Positions 36,700 through 48,879 of a stretch of 64,000 bases of DNA are shown here, in pieces. Made by a program: the position numbers and the translations under genes. The stretch is from assembly GCA_017562135.1 (NCBI GenBank), contig QEYB01001542.1, forward strand, positions 1 through 64,000. The letters are read 5' to 3'. The DNA comes from Dipylidium caninum (taxonomy: Eukaryota; Platyhelminthes; Cestoda; Cyclophyllidea; Dipylidiidae). Each line of letters begins with the position of its first letter. The stretch's first letter is position 1. The notes beneath the pieces were generated by a model. It was not told the origin of the DNA, did not search any database, and saw only the letters and a list, made by a program, of their open reading frames with translations.

Positions 36700-38520
36700 G
36701 AGTTCAACCTGTGCAGCTCAAGCACCGAGAAACATTAATGAGGCATTTGGAGATGAATACATTAACGAAAAATTTGCCTTCTGGTGGTTCAAAGAATTTA
36801 GTTTCGGTAATGAGCCTCGATGGAGACCGCCGATTCAAGTTGATAACGAGGAAGAATTAGGAAAGACAGTGGAATCCGATTCGCAAGCAATTACTTGTGC
36901 ACTTGGATGAAAACTATATAGGAACTTTCCATTGATACGGCTGTGTTAAAACATTAGCTTAAAATGAATAATGATTTTAACACAGGAGTCATTTGTGTTT
37001 GCCACACGAACTGACGCTACTGCATATGCTCAAATCATCACTTCTGATGAAAAGTGGATTTAGATAGGCGAAAACTGACAAGCAAGCGGACATTCAAAAT
37101 ACACGTCCATAGCGGTTACTACACCTACACGAAAGTTTTCCATGACTGATGAGGTAATATTTTGTGACTTTCACCACTGTACCGTTGTAAGTACTGACAA
37201 AACGATCAACATTTGGGTAACGTTTTCAACGTTATAATGGAGCTCATAACATCTTCAAGTTACCATTTAGCAGGCTGTAGTAATGTATGATATATCGTCT
37301 TACGGTGCACGGCACGATCTCTATTATTGATTGGCAAGAAACACCAATTATGAGGTTGGTACCAATAAAGGTGGATAGCAGGAATCTTCGGCGATGTGCG
37401 AATGGACATCTGTTCTGTTCCTTTTTCGCCAGATGTGATCGTAAGTTACGAAGGTCTTATATCGGCGAAGTAAAGTGTCAGATAATGAAGGGAATGCTTT
37501 GAGTTTGCCAGCGCCTTGGCACATGGTCAGAAGGCACGGCCACATTGTGACCACAGGGCTAAAGAGGAGTCCGTCACTTGTCGACATCTTAAAGCCGGAG
37601 CACTGTCTTTCACCCGGGATGACGTGCCTCGAAATGAGGGTGACTGCAAACGAACACTCACCATTTAACCGCATCAAACCGAGATTTTATACGCCTCTAC
37701 TTCTACGCTAAATTAATGCCGTTAAAACACCTCGCTCGAAATTTAGTGCTCAACGAGAAACGCCCAAGAATTTGCCCTCGTACCACGCATGACGTTGTTC
37801 ACGCAAAGCCTTCGTGAGAGAGTGAAGAATTGGTTTTGTACTAGAACAAAGAAATTTTCCGTTAAAATAGAATGTTTGGAAAGCGGACTGAGATATGTGT
37901 AGATCAGTTCATTTGGCGGGTATCTTGTGCCGCGCGTCAAGAGGAACACGAAATGAAGGACAGGTATAAAACAACGAAGATTCTCGTAAATTCCTAGTCT
38001 TGCACCCGCGCGAGTGTAGGTTTGCATTAAATGCAACCGCAAGTTGGATCAGCATACAGATAACAATAGCGCTCGCTAGCCTGTCAGGAACAGCCCGCAA
38101 TCATCAACGACGGAGACCAAATGCTAAGGTCTTGAGGAAGCTTATGGTTTCCATCATGCCCATATTGTCTAATTGTTCTCCGCTGCAGCACACGATTCTA
38201 AACGAGCAAGGTAGTTCATCCACCTGAGGTTGCAGTTCGTTCCTCACAGTGAAACCCTCCTCCCAAGGCCTAAAGTAAAATCTGATTAGGACGTAAGCTT
38301 AGCGATCCTCCATTTGCTGCTCTCTTACTGCAGTGGACCCTGAATAGTTCAAGCGTGCGCTGAGCGGGGTGAAGTTACGCCGACTGATAGTGAAATGGGC
38401 ATTTTCGCACTGGATAACCGATGACTGTTATGAAATCCGATGGGATCTGAATGCTTTCAGCCCATCCTTCAAGCAACGGGCCCTTTTGAAATAAAAGCTA
38501 TGACACTACTCCACGTGAAG
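36700..38520. other. No supported gene; R2 fragments
   Basis: 37,140-37,330 matches part of R2 (30,590-30,740 in the same orientation). 37,790-37,840 matches the GTTGTTCACGCAAAGCC block of the 62.92 kb flank but is inverted relative to the neighbouring gene copy. A 109-codon minus frame (37,677-37,348) has no recognisable features. Confidence 0.45.
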
Positions 38521-38527
38521 AGCACAG

Positions 38528-38533
38528 TTTATT
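38528..38533 (-). terminator. Polyadenylation signal of the 38.6 kb copy
   Basis: AATAAA on the minus strand, about 59 nt after the stop. The surrounding CACAGTTTATTGAGA-CAGACG block (plus strand) is shared with 28.44 kb. Confidence 0.55.
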
Positions 38534-38591
38534 GAGACACAGACGTCGTGACAATATGCAACAATATAATTCGGGTTAGGCAGCAGTCATT

Positions 38592-39354
38592 CTAAGTGAG
38601 TCGACAAGCGGTATTTAAAGTGGATGAATTAAACCATCTCACAACTTTCCTCCGAATACTTTCCTTGTGATATGCCAACGACTCATCTACCACTGTATCC
38701 AGCGCATGATACTTCCGAGCCTTGTGTACGTAGACCGCTCGTAATGATTTATCAACTCGGAAGAATGCTGTGAATTCAAAAGCCTTAATGATGTAGGCGC
38801 CGCGGACCCCTCTGTCGGAGAGGAGATGTTGTAAGGGTGAAAAGTGCGTTTACTTTAGGCGACATTACCTGTAAAACCTTTTGGTTGCAAGAACGAGGTC
38901 AAAGGGAGGCTTTTCAACTGACGCAGAAATTTCGTACTCAGGACCAGCCACAAATGCTTCAGTCAGAGTGGTATTTCGCCTGCATTTCTCCAAATCGGCA
39001 AACGAATACCGTATTCCGCTGCATTTTCCGATCGGCATTGTTCTAAAAATTTCGTACGTCTGGTGTTTTGCCACTCTCATTATATCTTGGCGTTCATTGA
39101 CGATATTCGAGGGTTGACAAGGTGCTGTGTCAGGAAAGATGAATAGTATGATTGTTGTGTACATTCAGCAAGCTAGGCATTTGTTGAGATAGGAAATTAC
39201 TTGAAATGACTTTATCTCATGCGGCTCTGTTGAACAAGCGAGGACGGTGAAGTGGATGTGAGGGGGCAGAGAAGTTGCGTTATAACGAAAAGGGACATTT
39301 AGCTGAACTCTGTATTCACGGATGTCTCCTTCACTCATCTTCCCCACCTATATA
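38592..39354 (-). pseudogene. Secreted family, subfamily A: exons 2 and 3 intact, exon 1 broken
   Basis: TATATA at 39,354-39,349, then the family leader. Exon 2 (39,124-38,869, 256 nt) is fully open: APCQPSNIV, helix IMRVAKHQTYEIF, then FVAGPEYEISASVE. Exon 3 (about 38,811-38,592, 220 nt) is open to TAG, with GAYIIKAFEFTAFFRVDKSL and a VDESLAY motif. AATAAA follows at 38,533-38,528. Exon 1 is damaged: one base is lost within the signal peptide codons and about 30 nt are missing before the donor, so no frame from an ATG reaches the donor in the required phase 1. Either this is a recent pseudogene or another exon 1 is used. The protein would otherwise be about 200 residues. Confidence 0.7.
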
Positions 39355-39359
39355 CGCTT

Positions 39360-40840
39360 TGCAGAAATGGGTGTTGTTTCAACGGAGTGAATGTGCGGGA
39401 GTTTGCTTTCCCCATGTCGTATCAAGGGGGCAGTGGAAACTAGTTGTTTGACCAGAAATTCAAGTGCTGATTGCCTTAATGTTTAGGTAAACTAATCTCC
39501 ACTTCGCCTGCACACCTCTCCACCAAATAAACAAATGTGATTTACGTAGACCACGGTAAATCTGGACATGAACTCTCGCTAATCTGCATGCTCTCTGCCC
39601 CCTGAGACCTTTCATATCCTGCGTTCGCCTTCCTCAGGCGCCCAGTAATCCACAATCCCCATAATCCCCAAAACGGCGTATAGCGGCAGTTTCACGCAGA
39701 TACGCACTCAACTCCATCGTATTTACGTTGGAAAACTAGAGGCTGGGAAGCACGCAAGTTGACTTTTTTAATTGACCGCATAACGATTTTGCATGCACCA
39801 CGAAAGGCGCTGTGAGAGATGAGATTTAATCAAGGGCGGAAATTGAGATATTGTCTGGAGAAGAATGCTCCTCTGTGTAGGTCGTGGATTTGAGATCTCC
39901 TTGAAGGCTGAATGAAATCAGAGATTACCTGCATAAATGATCTTCAATGTCGTTTTAAAATCTCACTGTACTCCAGTGAGTTCATCATGCCTCTGACGTA
40001 GAGAGGGGAGAAATTATGCGGCACGTGGTCGGAGAGGGGTTGAGTTAGCGTTATTCATTTAAGGGTCGAAAAAATGGAGCCTTTTTTACGTGTCAGCAGA
40101 GAAAGTAGAACAGGCAAGAGGAGCGACATGGGAGACACCGAAGGCAAGGGGGAGTGGCAATTGAGTAGATTATTATGTCGATAGACCTGAATTTTCGCCA
40201 GTCTGCTCCATTCCTTCGCACTTATAATTGTCTTTAAAGCGGTGTTTTAACGTCAGACTTTTGGTCTCACCTACTTCGGTTTGTCCGTTAATCCAATCTC
40301 TGGGTTAGGGTAGGCCAGTTGTCAGATATGCTGCAGGCTCCATTACTTTCTTAATTTCCTGCTGGTCTGGTAAATCTCTTTCTCATGGTTTCCTGTCTTT
40401 CTTGTCAATCTCTTCAAGGTTTGAGCGCAGACCTTGTCGACGGGTTGTTACATGAAGCGTTCCACATTATCCGTCGGGTACCTCTCTGTCATCCGTCTCC
40501 ACTATGATTGATGACACCAACTGTGGCAGACTTTTATGCACCCTCACGAGCAAAGATGGACAGCGTAAGTGTATTAATATGACTGCGTTTTAAATCCGAA
40601 ATCGCTTCAACGTTCGAGTGCAGTCATCTTCTAAGTGCAAGTTGATCGCATCAAAGGAGCATGCTCAAAATAACTCTCCAAATGGCCGAGACACAAGGGC
40701 GTGGGAGGTCCGACAATGTGGCAGCCGAGCATGAGGCATATCAGTCTCTGATGGGCAGACGGCTGAGTCTATGCCAAGTGCGCACAACCAATTGACTTCT
40801 GACCACCTAAAGCACAAGAATGATGCGACGGTGACCGCGA
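39360..40840. other. No recognisable gene
   Basis: Nothing beyond chance open frames. Confidence 0.4.
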
Positions 40841-41369
40841 TTAAATAAAATCGGCACCAACGAAGTCGATATTTCGTAGAGCCCCAATCTCATAGGGAGA
40901 GCCAGCAATTGGACCGAAGCTTTTTCGATCCTCGCAGAGGACGATAAAATGAGCGGGGTGGGGTGCTTTGACGACGTCAACTGAGAGTAGCAGTAGATCT
41001 TGGTAAATGCACTCCTTTATCCAGTGTATCTCGAGCATCCTCACGTTACAAATCTTCCCCATTTCCCAGTACGGAGGACTCGTCCCTTTAACTACTGCCT
41101 CAGACATATCCAATATCTGCAAGAGGTGAGGATAACTCGGTGCCTTTCTGCGAGACGCGTTTTGTTTAAATGTCCATGGAGTCCAGGGTGACAAGGACGC
41201 TCATACTGTCCGGATGGCCATCTTTACTGCAGCATTTGCATTTTAACAAACAAAACAGACGCTCCAGCCGAAGCATGAGGAGACCGAGCAGATAGGCTAT
41301 CATGAAGATCAGCATTATGCAAAAATCTCCCTTTACAGTGTTTTCCTTTAATCTTCTTCACCCATATAC
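40841..41369 (-). pseudogene. Subfamily A promoter and truncated exon 1, with downstream ORF of unclear origin
   Basis: A TATATG box at 41,369-41,364 and the family leader precede an ATG at 41,315 that starts MLIFMIAYLLGLL. About 23 nt of the usual exon 1 are then missing and the frame leaves the family sequence. Further on, a 117-codon frame (41,194-40,841) contains GKICNVRMLEI next to a CTCCGTACT block that resembles the family exon 3 (VSVLEA region), so it may be decayed exon 3 sequence. No exon 2 start was found. Probably dead. Confidence 0.55.
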
Positions 41370-41949
41370 ACTTCGTGGAAATGTGTAATGGTTGGGCTGA
41401 TTCGATGTGTTAGTGTTTGCCTACGTCGTATGGCACCACAGAGACGGTGGCAACCAGTTGTTGATCCAGACAACCTTTCTTGACCCACGTAAACATGTTC
41501 CCATTTCGCTCATCCACTTTAAACAAAATAAGCAACTATTATTGTTGATAAAGTGATATGGACGGAGGAATGCATTGCGTTAACTGATGATCACTGATGT
41601 AGCACGTAGGCCGGTTGGTGTGAATTGAGGAAGTTTGAAGGATTTGTGAAGCGGAGCCGCATAAGGATAAAGACGAGTCATTGGACGAATATCTCCTTTT
41701 CAACAAAAGCAGAAATTTCCTCCTGACAAACTTACCACCGAGCACTTGGGACACTTCTCAACGAATTCGAAACCATCCTAGTCTAACGGGCAAAGCCAGC
41801 TGGTTGTGTTGTGCCAACGGTTTTATCTCCCACCATCGACACAAATTTGTGGCACGCCTTCTAAAGTTCTGCTGGGAGAGTCTTAAGCTATAGGAGAAAG
41901 CGGATGCCATGTGCGTTCAGCTCATTTCCAGTGGAGAGTCTTAGTTGCA

Positions 41950-42460
41950 CTTTGACGGGTGTGGCTGTTGCGCGTAGGCGAGGCCTTTGACTCCAAAACA
42001 CGTTTTATCCGTTTGGATGCTCCTGTGCACGAGGTTTTTTTGACGATAGGCGTTGAACACTGGGACATAAGAGCGGGAGCCTTCAGTGCTTCTACCCATC
42101 TGGCTATGACAACACATGACCCTCACCAACAGACGTCACACAAAGCGGCATTGGGTCTTTGCGTCTACACTGGTCGCTGCCAGTGCTTTCTTGGCACAGA
42201 AAAATTAACTGTAGTCTTACTTGATGTAACATTTCGACGCCTTGTTAATGGACTGGTGTCTAGAAATGATCGCGGTCGATGACAGAACCCAACAGAAACC
42301 AATCAAGATAACCGCTCTCCAAAGTGTACAACCTGGCCTCTGTGCTCCGACTAAAGTTGAATTCTAAATAGCTCGCATGCGTCATGTCAACATTGTACTT
42401 AGTTTCATTCTTTCACTCACCTGCTTAGAGCGGTTTAAACCGATGCAAGTGAGGCGATCA
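41950..42460 (+). repeat. Dispersed repeat shared with 0.30-1.02 kb
   Basis: 42,050-42,170 matches 900-1,020 and 42,190-42,460 matches 300-545, both direct. The order of the pieces is swapped. The dynein light chain-like frame of the first copy is not kept here. Confidence 0.6.
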
Positions 42461-42469
42461 AAATGTGAT

Positions 42470-43380
42470 GAGACACCGACCATACTCACAATTTTATGTA
42501 GTCTGAGCCTCTTTGTGCATTGTCTCGGTGAGTGGATGCAGTTTGTGCATGGAGACGTGTGTTAGTTTAAATGTGTGCGCTGGTGGCCTGACTCAATTTG
42601 ATGCAACAAGGAGAATGAATGGCCTATAGCATTACCTCGAAATCTTCTTGTGTAAAGTAAGCTGAATATTCCACCGACATCCACTGTAGTGCACCTGACT
42701 GGAAGGCAGAGCCACTACTTAAATACTAAGTAGAGTTGAAGACTTCGCCGGACCCACTAAAGTCGCAGTCTGCGACAATTCGCAAGAACAGGTAGAAATG
42801 TGGCAGCTCGTTGCTTCTTCAAACAGCATTTTTCATTCTCTATGCTCGGTCATCTCGTCACTTTGTGTTGCCGCTCTTCAAAATACCGCATCCACTTTGG
42901 CATCGAATCACCAGTGAGCGATGTTGAAGCGAAACTCGACCCCTTTCGTTTCACCTTATCCGAAGCTATGTGTTTCGAGATGTGTGCAATGACTGTGAAG
43001 TGTAGACACGTAGCGTCAAATAAATCAACTTGGATGAATTTGGCCAATGACAACAATATATATCATGAGATTACCTAACTAAATTCAGAGTAGATATTTC
43101 CGGACAATAGAGCAGACCGCCCATTCTCGTGATTGCGTCAATTAGAGTTATGCCACCAATGTACTCACATTAACTCGCACTCGCCTATGTGGCAAAACGC
43201 CGCCCCCTCACTGAAAGAAAGCGCAAAATTGGGAAATGTTCTTGAGGTCAACAAAGGTAGTCAAGACTAGTATTTCTGGTCCAACAACCGATTCTCCCTC
43301 TCCTGTGGTGCGACGTGTCGTGAACAAGCACCAGCACATCAACCGCGAGCCAGCTGAACCAATACCCTTCTACGCAATGC
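42470..43380. other. No recognisable gene
   Basis: A plus-strand 92-codon frame at 42,800-43,078 has no features. Confidence 0.4.
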
Positions 43381-43383
43381 GTG

Positions 43384-43390
43384 TATAAAT
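43384..43390 (+). promoter_or_regulatory. TATA box of the 43.4 kb gene
   Basis: TATAAAT, 45-51 nt before the ATG, followed by GAGGCGGATTGAAGGAGGCC. The same arrangement (TATA, then GGATTGRAGGAGGC) occurs at 27.08, 29.28, 31.96 and 62.26 kb, and in altered form at 39.35, 41.37 and 45.36 kb. Confidence 0.65.
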
Positions 43391-43434
43391 GAGGCGGATT
43401 GAAGGAGGCCTCAGTGAAGACAGAGCTTAGTAAC

Positions 43435-44199
43435 ATGACGATCTTCGCGACCGTCTATTCACTCTGCCTCCTGACCTCCCACCTCACCGTCTTGGCGTGT
43501 TCAACGGCTCCGCATGAGACAAAAGTGGCAGTCAACGTTTCCACGTCCAAAGTACTCACAGGTAATTGCCTATCATCCATCCAGTAAACAAATTCCTCGC
43601 TCACTGAATTGTAAACGACCCTCATACGATGCATCTCTGTCATCACACACCACCTTGTCAGCCACCGACCATCGTCACTGAGCAGCAGGCTATCATGAAA
43701 ATGGCGAAACATTTGACCAACGAGACTTTCAGGCGCATGTTGATCGGAGATTTTAGCAGAACACGACATTTGGCGGCACATGCGGAGATATCCAAATGGA
43801 GGATTATTCTTTGCGGAATTGTTGTGGATGGAGGAGAGTATAAGATTTCAGTGATAGGAGAGCGGATTCTCTTTTACCTCATCCTGTCTGCTCACGAGAG
43901 TCACGCGTAACGTCTCCTCACATAGGCCCCTTTTGCGCTCTTCATTCGTCCTCTTCTCTAACAGTGTGTTCGGCGGCGCCTACATCGTGGAGACATTTGA
44001 ATTCACAGGACTACTCCGAGTTTGCATGTTACTGGGTGAGGTCTCCGTACAGGAGGCTGGGCACTATCGCGTGCTGGATTCTGTTGCAGACGTGTCCTTG
44101 ACAAGTCTCAAGGAGACCATTTGGAGGAAGGTTATGGTGGGCTTTAATTCATCCATTTCAAGTGCTGCTGTCGACTCACCTAGAATAGCTGCTGTCTAA
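43435..44199 (+). CDS. Secreted three-exon family protein, subfamily A, full reading frames but altered splice acceptor
   Basis: Exon 1 43,435-43,561 (127 nt): MTIFATVYSLCLLTSHLTVL signal peptide, then ACS. Exon 2 43,651-43,906 (256 nt): PCQPPTIVTE, helix IMKMAKHLTNETFRRMLIGD, strand EYKISVIGERI. Exon 3 43,965-44,199 (235 nt): VFGGAYIVETFEFTGLLRV, LGEVSVQEAGHYRVLD, DVSLTSL, stop. The spliced product would be 205 residues with every exon open. Intron 2 (58 nt) is normal. Intron 1 (43,562-43,650) has a good GTAATT donor but ends CACACAC where other copies end CACACAG, so the AG acceptor is lost. The next AG (43,661) shifts the frame. The polyadenylation hexamer seen in sister copies reads AATAGT near 44,260. 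It is a very young pseudogene, a gene with another splice choice, or a sequencing error at one base. Confidence 0.6.
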
Positions 44200-44299
44200 C
44201 CAGAATAATTTGACCTCCCATTGTCCAGGGTATCTGCACCTGAGTAAACCAGTCTCTTTACACGGAATAGTGACCTTCTTCATGTGAAAACTCACTTTG

Positions 44300-44750
44300 C
44301 TGTGAGTATGCTCTTAAAGCTGCCTGACACGAACGGCCCTGAGGGCCATCAGCGGCTAAGGTGTCCATTCGCACTTCCTTTTCTCCGAGAGTAACATCAC
44401 TCCGTCCTTACGGTATACTCATTAATTATTGCTCGCTCACTACGGTGATTCAACGGCCAAGTGTCCCACAGTAAGAAGGTTGTGTCGTCTGACCGTCCGC
44501 CGTTATTATCAGCAGGAAGTGTTGAGCGGTTGGCCTAACATACATGGTGTCGTCGTTAGACGTTAGATCTCGAGAGTGGTGTGTGTCCAAGGAAAACAAT
44601 ACGAGCCTCAGATGAATGGAATGTTTCTTTTGCAGAGATGCTGATTTTCCAGCAGCGAAGACCACATTGAGAGTACGCACGCTATGGCCATCATGGGCAT
44701 TTCAACGAAACGCGTCCGAGATTCGTTATTTCCATGAACATTAGTTAAAT
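44300..44750. other. No recognisable gene
   Basis: Only chance frames between the 43.4 kb gene and the repeat flank. Confidence 0.35.
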
Positions 44751-44754
44751 GGTG

Positions 44755-45040
44755 AGTACTTCAAACTGGCGGATGCGAGGCGCCCTACGCCGCGAGGGTG
44801 CTTCACGATTCATCGTGTCTTCACTTCGAAACGGAACATGGAACGGGACATAGCCTCGGCTCGACGGATACGGGCTTTCGTCACAGTCTACTGCTGCGTT
44901 TAGTTAACGCCGCCAAGTCACACCACTCCACGTGCCGGATTTGGAATCATCGACAAGTTGGCCTACTTGTTACGGACGGAGTTGCCAATTCAAGGCAAGG
45001 CCGTCGTCAGAGATTGAGAAGTTGTACTTCAGCGCTTAAC
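44755..45040 (+). repeat. 3' flank DNA of subfamily A (R2 edge)
   Basis: Contains CAGTCTACTG, GTTAACGCCG and CAAGGCCGTCGTCAGAGATTGAG, matching 62,835-62,945 and, inverted, 31,070-30,960 and 48,290-48,150. The 146-codon frame covering it is not shared by those copies. Confidence 0.55.
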
Positions 45041-45249
45041 AAAACTGGGCTCTGCCAATATAGAAAAGCAGCAAATGGAAGGAATGTAGGCCCGTTTAAG
45101 GTAGTAGATGGAAGTGTTGCATCCGCATTGAAGTTGCTGCTTTTAAGGGAAGTTCCATATGAAATTGTGTGTAAGTTTGTTATTATTTCAATCTGGCTAT
45201 CAAACAGCATGAACATCAAAGGCTCTATGAGCATTTAGAAAACTTGTCT

Positions 45250-45357
45250 CCCTACAGGCTCCTCGTTAGGACCCCGAACAGGTAGACTACCACGAAGAAC
45301 GACACGGTGCGTAACACTGCCTTCAGGAAGGCCTCCACCCATCCTCTCAACTTTATA
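45250..45357 (-). pseudogene. Subfamily A promoter and exon 1 relic
   Basis: TATAAAG at 45,357-45,352, then a GAGGATGGGTGGAGGCC leader. The start codon position reads GTG instead of ATG. Homology ends about 40 nt into the signal peptide. Confidence 0.65.
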
Positions 45358-45369
45358 TGCCTTGCGGTC

Positions 45370-47595
45370 AAGTGCATTGGTTTAAAGGGTAGGTGTTGCG
45401 CACAGGGACAGCGAATCTAGTTGTTGGAAAATTGAAGAGCAATTTAGGTCCTGACTACTTTCGTAGCAAAAGTAACTCATCGCGAAATTAGTTACCACGC
45501 TGCTCCACTGAGCAAACGACCGTGAACCTTCGTGGGCCTGTTACCCGCCAAAGCTACAATTTTTGTATCTCCTGCAAAGTGTGCATATTTGGCGTTCACC
45601 TTCCCCACGCCCCAGCAATTCATAAGCCTCCATTCGGCCATTAACAACAGCAAATGGGATAAATCGCCATAAGTCCGCAGTTTTACGAAAACGTGTACCC
45701 AACGCTCTCGCGTTTAAAGAGTTTTTTGACAGTGCTTAACGTGTTTCGAAATGTGCTGTGAGAAATGAGGTAAAATGAGGAACGGCAAATCAGCAATTTT
45801 TAGAATGACGACGTTTACTCGACTTGACATGTCTTCGTAATTCGTTCCAAGCCTGAAGTAAGTCGAAGTGGAGATCCCCACCGATTAGTGGAACTTTCAA
45901 CTATCCCCCATGACACAAACGTGCTTCACTGTCGTTGGTTACTGTATCTCCTAAGGTCTGACACGCAAAGCGCCTCCGATTTTCATCACATTCTCATGCT
46001 TTGTCACACATTTTGAAGGCTAGGAAGTGTTATGGGGAAGAAATGCAGTTTGTGCCGAGAGCGGATGAAATGGTGTGAAATTGTTCCATTGCAGCGAAGA
46101 GGTGAAAACACGGAGACACGGGAATCGAGGAGGGCAGGCTGTCCTCTTGAGATGACTTGGATTATCCTGAAGTGCGTCCGATTTTTACGCACCAGCATAA
46201 GTCTTGGTGGCGAGGTTCAGGCACGGCCTCTGTGAGTGCGCTTCGGTCGGTTTAGCGTTCCATCAGACCATGAATAGAGTAGGAACTGTTTGTTGGAACT
46301 CACCATTTCCACTTTCTTCTTGTATTTTTTGTCATTGTCAGCAGGCTGTTTTGCTAGCTTTCATCAAGAAAACGGACTCCAGGTGATATGCCAGTCTGCA
46401 GCGATTTCGTCAATGAATAAATTGCGGACATGTTCCCCGATGTAGTTTTAATACTACGAGCAGAGTATCCCAGTGAGGAGCTCTCCCGTCTGTGGACTAT
46501 GAAAGCGAACTTGCATCGCTTGTAGTCGAAATGTTTTCCTTCATTATTTGAAGCACAACTTTCGGGGAATAAATGTCGCAGTGGTGGACTGATGTATGAA
46601 AGCTCGTCGACTCACACAAACCGTAATCTGTTGAAGAGGAACCAAAAACTGCTCATGCACGCTGTGGGATAAATCAACTTTCCAGAAAGATGGTGGGGAA
46701 ATTGTCGGTTGACCGTCATGAATCTCTCAATGAAAAGCCTTGTAACAAGGGCATTCGAGACGAAACATGGCAAACGCCTGATGAAATTGTCGTTGTGCAC
46801 TATGTGGAAAACACTGTGAAGAGATCATCGAAAACGCCTAGACGGCATGCAAGACTGATGCGCTTGACCAGCAGGTGAATAGAAAAGCGGGGCATCGCAC
46901 AGCATGTCTGACAACTAGCCCAACTCTTCCAAACATCGGATAAATGGCCAAGCAGATTCCAACCCCATCAGAAGACTTGAGTCAAGTTATTGCTTCCAGG
47001 ACAGGGAGGAATTAGCTGGAATGGAAGATGTCTGTCTTCCTCGCCTCCTCTGTTACCTTTCTCGCCTGCTTGAGATTGTCGTTGAAATGAAACGGATTAC
47101 CCATCTTTTCGCTTTCGTCAGCAGATAGAGCCAACTTTGCACCATTCAGTCCGCCAGTCACATCACTGCTCTGTCGTCCACAGTCTGAATAAACTGCCTT
47201 GCTCCTTCCGCATCAAGTTGTCAGCCAGCCAAGGTTGCCGCTATGCGTGAGGTTGCCAAAACGCATCGTCTAGTTTTGTGGAAGATGGATTTGACGACGA
47301 TGTGAAATGGGATTAGCTTTCAACCATCAGATGGACGCAAGATTTTGAAATGCCAACAATGTTCACATTGTTAGGTGGCGCTCTCATGTCTAGCATATGC
47401 ATTTCGGTGAACCTAACGCCTGCTAATAATGAAATGTGATTTTCGCAATATGAATTGAGCATCAGCACCTCCTTCGATTTACATTGCCCGATGTCCGTTG
47501 AGAAGACCCATGAGGCGTCATTCAGACAATTGCGCCCATTACTAACTCACATTGCTTCAAAGGCCATCGGATTTGCTTTGTGTGTCTCATAAGTC
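45370..47595. other. No recognisable gene
   Basis: Chance-length frames only. Confidence 0.4.
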
Positions 47596-47599
47596 AAGT

Positions 47600-48280
47600 G
47601 CATCACGACTTTCGCGATATTCTGATGAGTTGTGATAGTGTTCGAGGCCCAACTAGGTACTGTGGAAGGGAAAATGTAGTGAAGTGACACGCGGTCACAA
47701 GGCGAAAGAAACCACCTAACTCACGCTTTCGTGCAATTACATCCGCCTTCACGCCATATATGGGCGGCCTTACATAGGGGAGGCACACGAGAAACCAGCC
47801 TCTCGTATCGCTCCTAATCTCTCGCACAGGTACAATGGAGCCCACACCATCTTCAAGTTACCAATTAGCAGACTCTAGCATTATAATACAGCGTCTGACT
47901 AGGTTTCGGGAATGAGGACAAGGAATTAGACGTTACAGGGTATGATCTCCACGGGCGATTTGCCCTGTCTGAAAGAGACGCTGCCAACGGCTATTTTGAA
48001 GACTTGTAAGACTTTCACTTATGTGCCTCCTGTAGTGTGACTCAAGAACCCAACCAACGAAACGGAATGCCACCTGGTCCCGCCTTGTTCATCATTTCTC
48101 CACATCAAACGAGCATTGTGTTGAGAAGTTCTGAGGTACAAGGCCCTCATTCTCTTACGACGGCTTTGCTTGAGCAACTCCGAAACGTGACAGGAGTCGA
48201 GCCTGTCGCGGATCATTGCTGGCTCTGAGAATTGGGGTGGATGTGCCTAGACGTCGTTAGCTCAACTTCACAGTAGTCTA
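47600..48280 (-). repeat. Repeat R2
   Basis: Matches 30,420-31,010 and 62,900-63,500 (GTAAGACTTTCACTTATGTG, TTACCAATTAGCAGACTCTA and CACATCAAACGAGCATTGTG blocks). Confidence 0.75.
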
Positions 48281-48323
48281 TAGCTGCTCGCAAGGCGGTA
48301 CTTGTCTATGAGATTTCACATTT

Positions 48324-48335
48324 CCCCCCCCCCCC
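48324..48335. repeat. Poly-C run (12 C)
   Basis: Homopolymer; a likely place for sequencing error. Confidence 0.9.
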
Positions 48336-48359
48336 GCTAAAAATGCAGAATTCCGGAGA

Positions 48360-48480
48360 AAGAAATCCAGACCCATCTAATTCCCTCCCTGAGAATTGTC
48401 AAAGACTTAACTTCAACTCTCCCCAACACGCGGTAGCTCTTAGTCTCAACTACGGAGAAACCTCCCAATGACTAGTTGGG
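48360..48480 (-). pseudogene. Subfamily A exon 3 fragment
   Basis: On the minus strand, CATTGGGAGGTTTCTCCGTA, then ACTACCG-GTGTTGG, matches the family block encoding LGEVSVLEAK-YRVLD, followed by the TCTTTGACAA block. R2 follows immediately, as it does after the 31.4 kb copy. Confidence 0.6.
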
Positions 48481-48499
48481 TGGACAAATTTCCGCCTTA

Positions 48500-48775
48500 G
48501 GAAGGGTTTAGAAATGCATAAATGTAAGTGTCGTCGAGCGAGAATTTTAATGCATAAGGTGAACAAATGAGGCATTGAGCAAGATTGGTCGACCTGGAGG
48601 TGATCTCCTAGTGATAAAGGTTACCGCAATATTTGCCGGTTGTGAATAAGGGAAGAAGGCATTGACTCTGAATGGAGTTGCCACAGAGATGAGGATGAGA
48701 ATCATCTAGTAGGCCAGCGTTGTGATCAGAATGCAAACTAAGTCAAAGGTAACTAATATCCTCTACTTACATGCT
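48500..48775 (-). pseudogene. Subfamily B exon 1 fragment
   Basis: Reads on minus as a copy of exon 1 and upstream of gene B (GATGATTCTCATCCTCATCTC, GCAACTCCATTCAGAGTCAA, AGATCACCTCCAG at the donor). The start ATG positions are altered (ACGCTGG for ATGTTGG), a TAG follows soon after, and the TATA box is TGTAAGTA. No exon 2 follows; subfamily A exon 3 sequence lies next to it. Confidence 0.75.
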
Positions 48776-48879
48776 TTCAGATGACTTTCATTAACAATCT
48801 CTCTCACAGGCTCGCAACTAAAGCGTGTATTGAGTTGAGTGATGATATTGCCTAATGCTGAGGTTATCAGAAAATGTGG

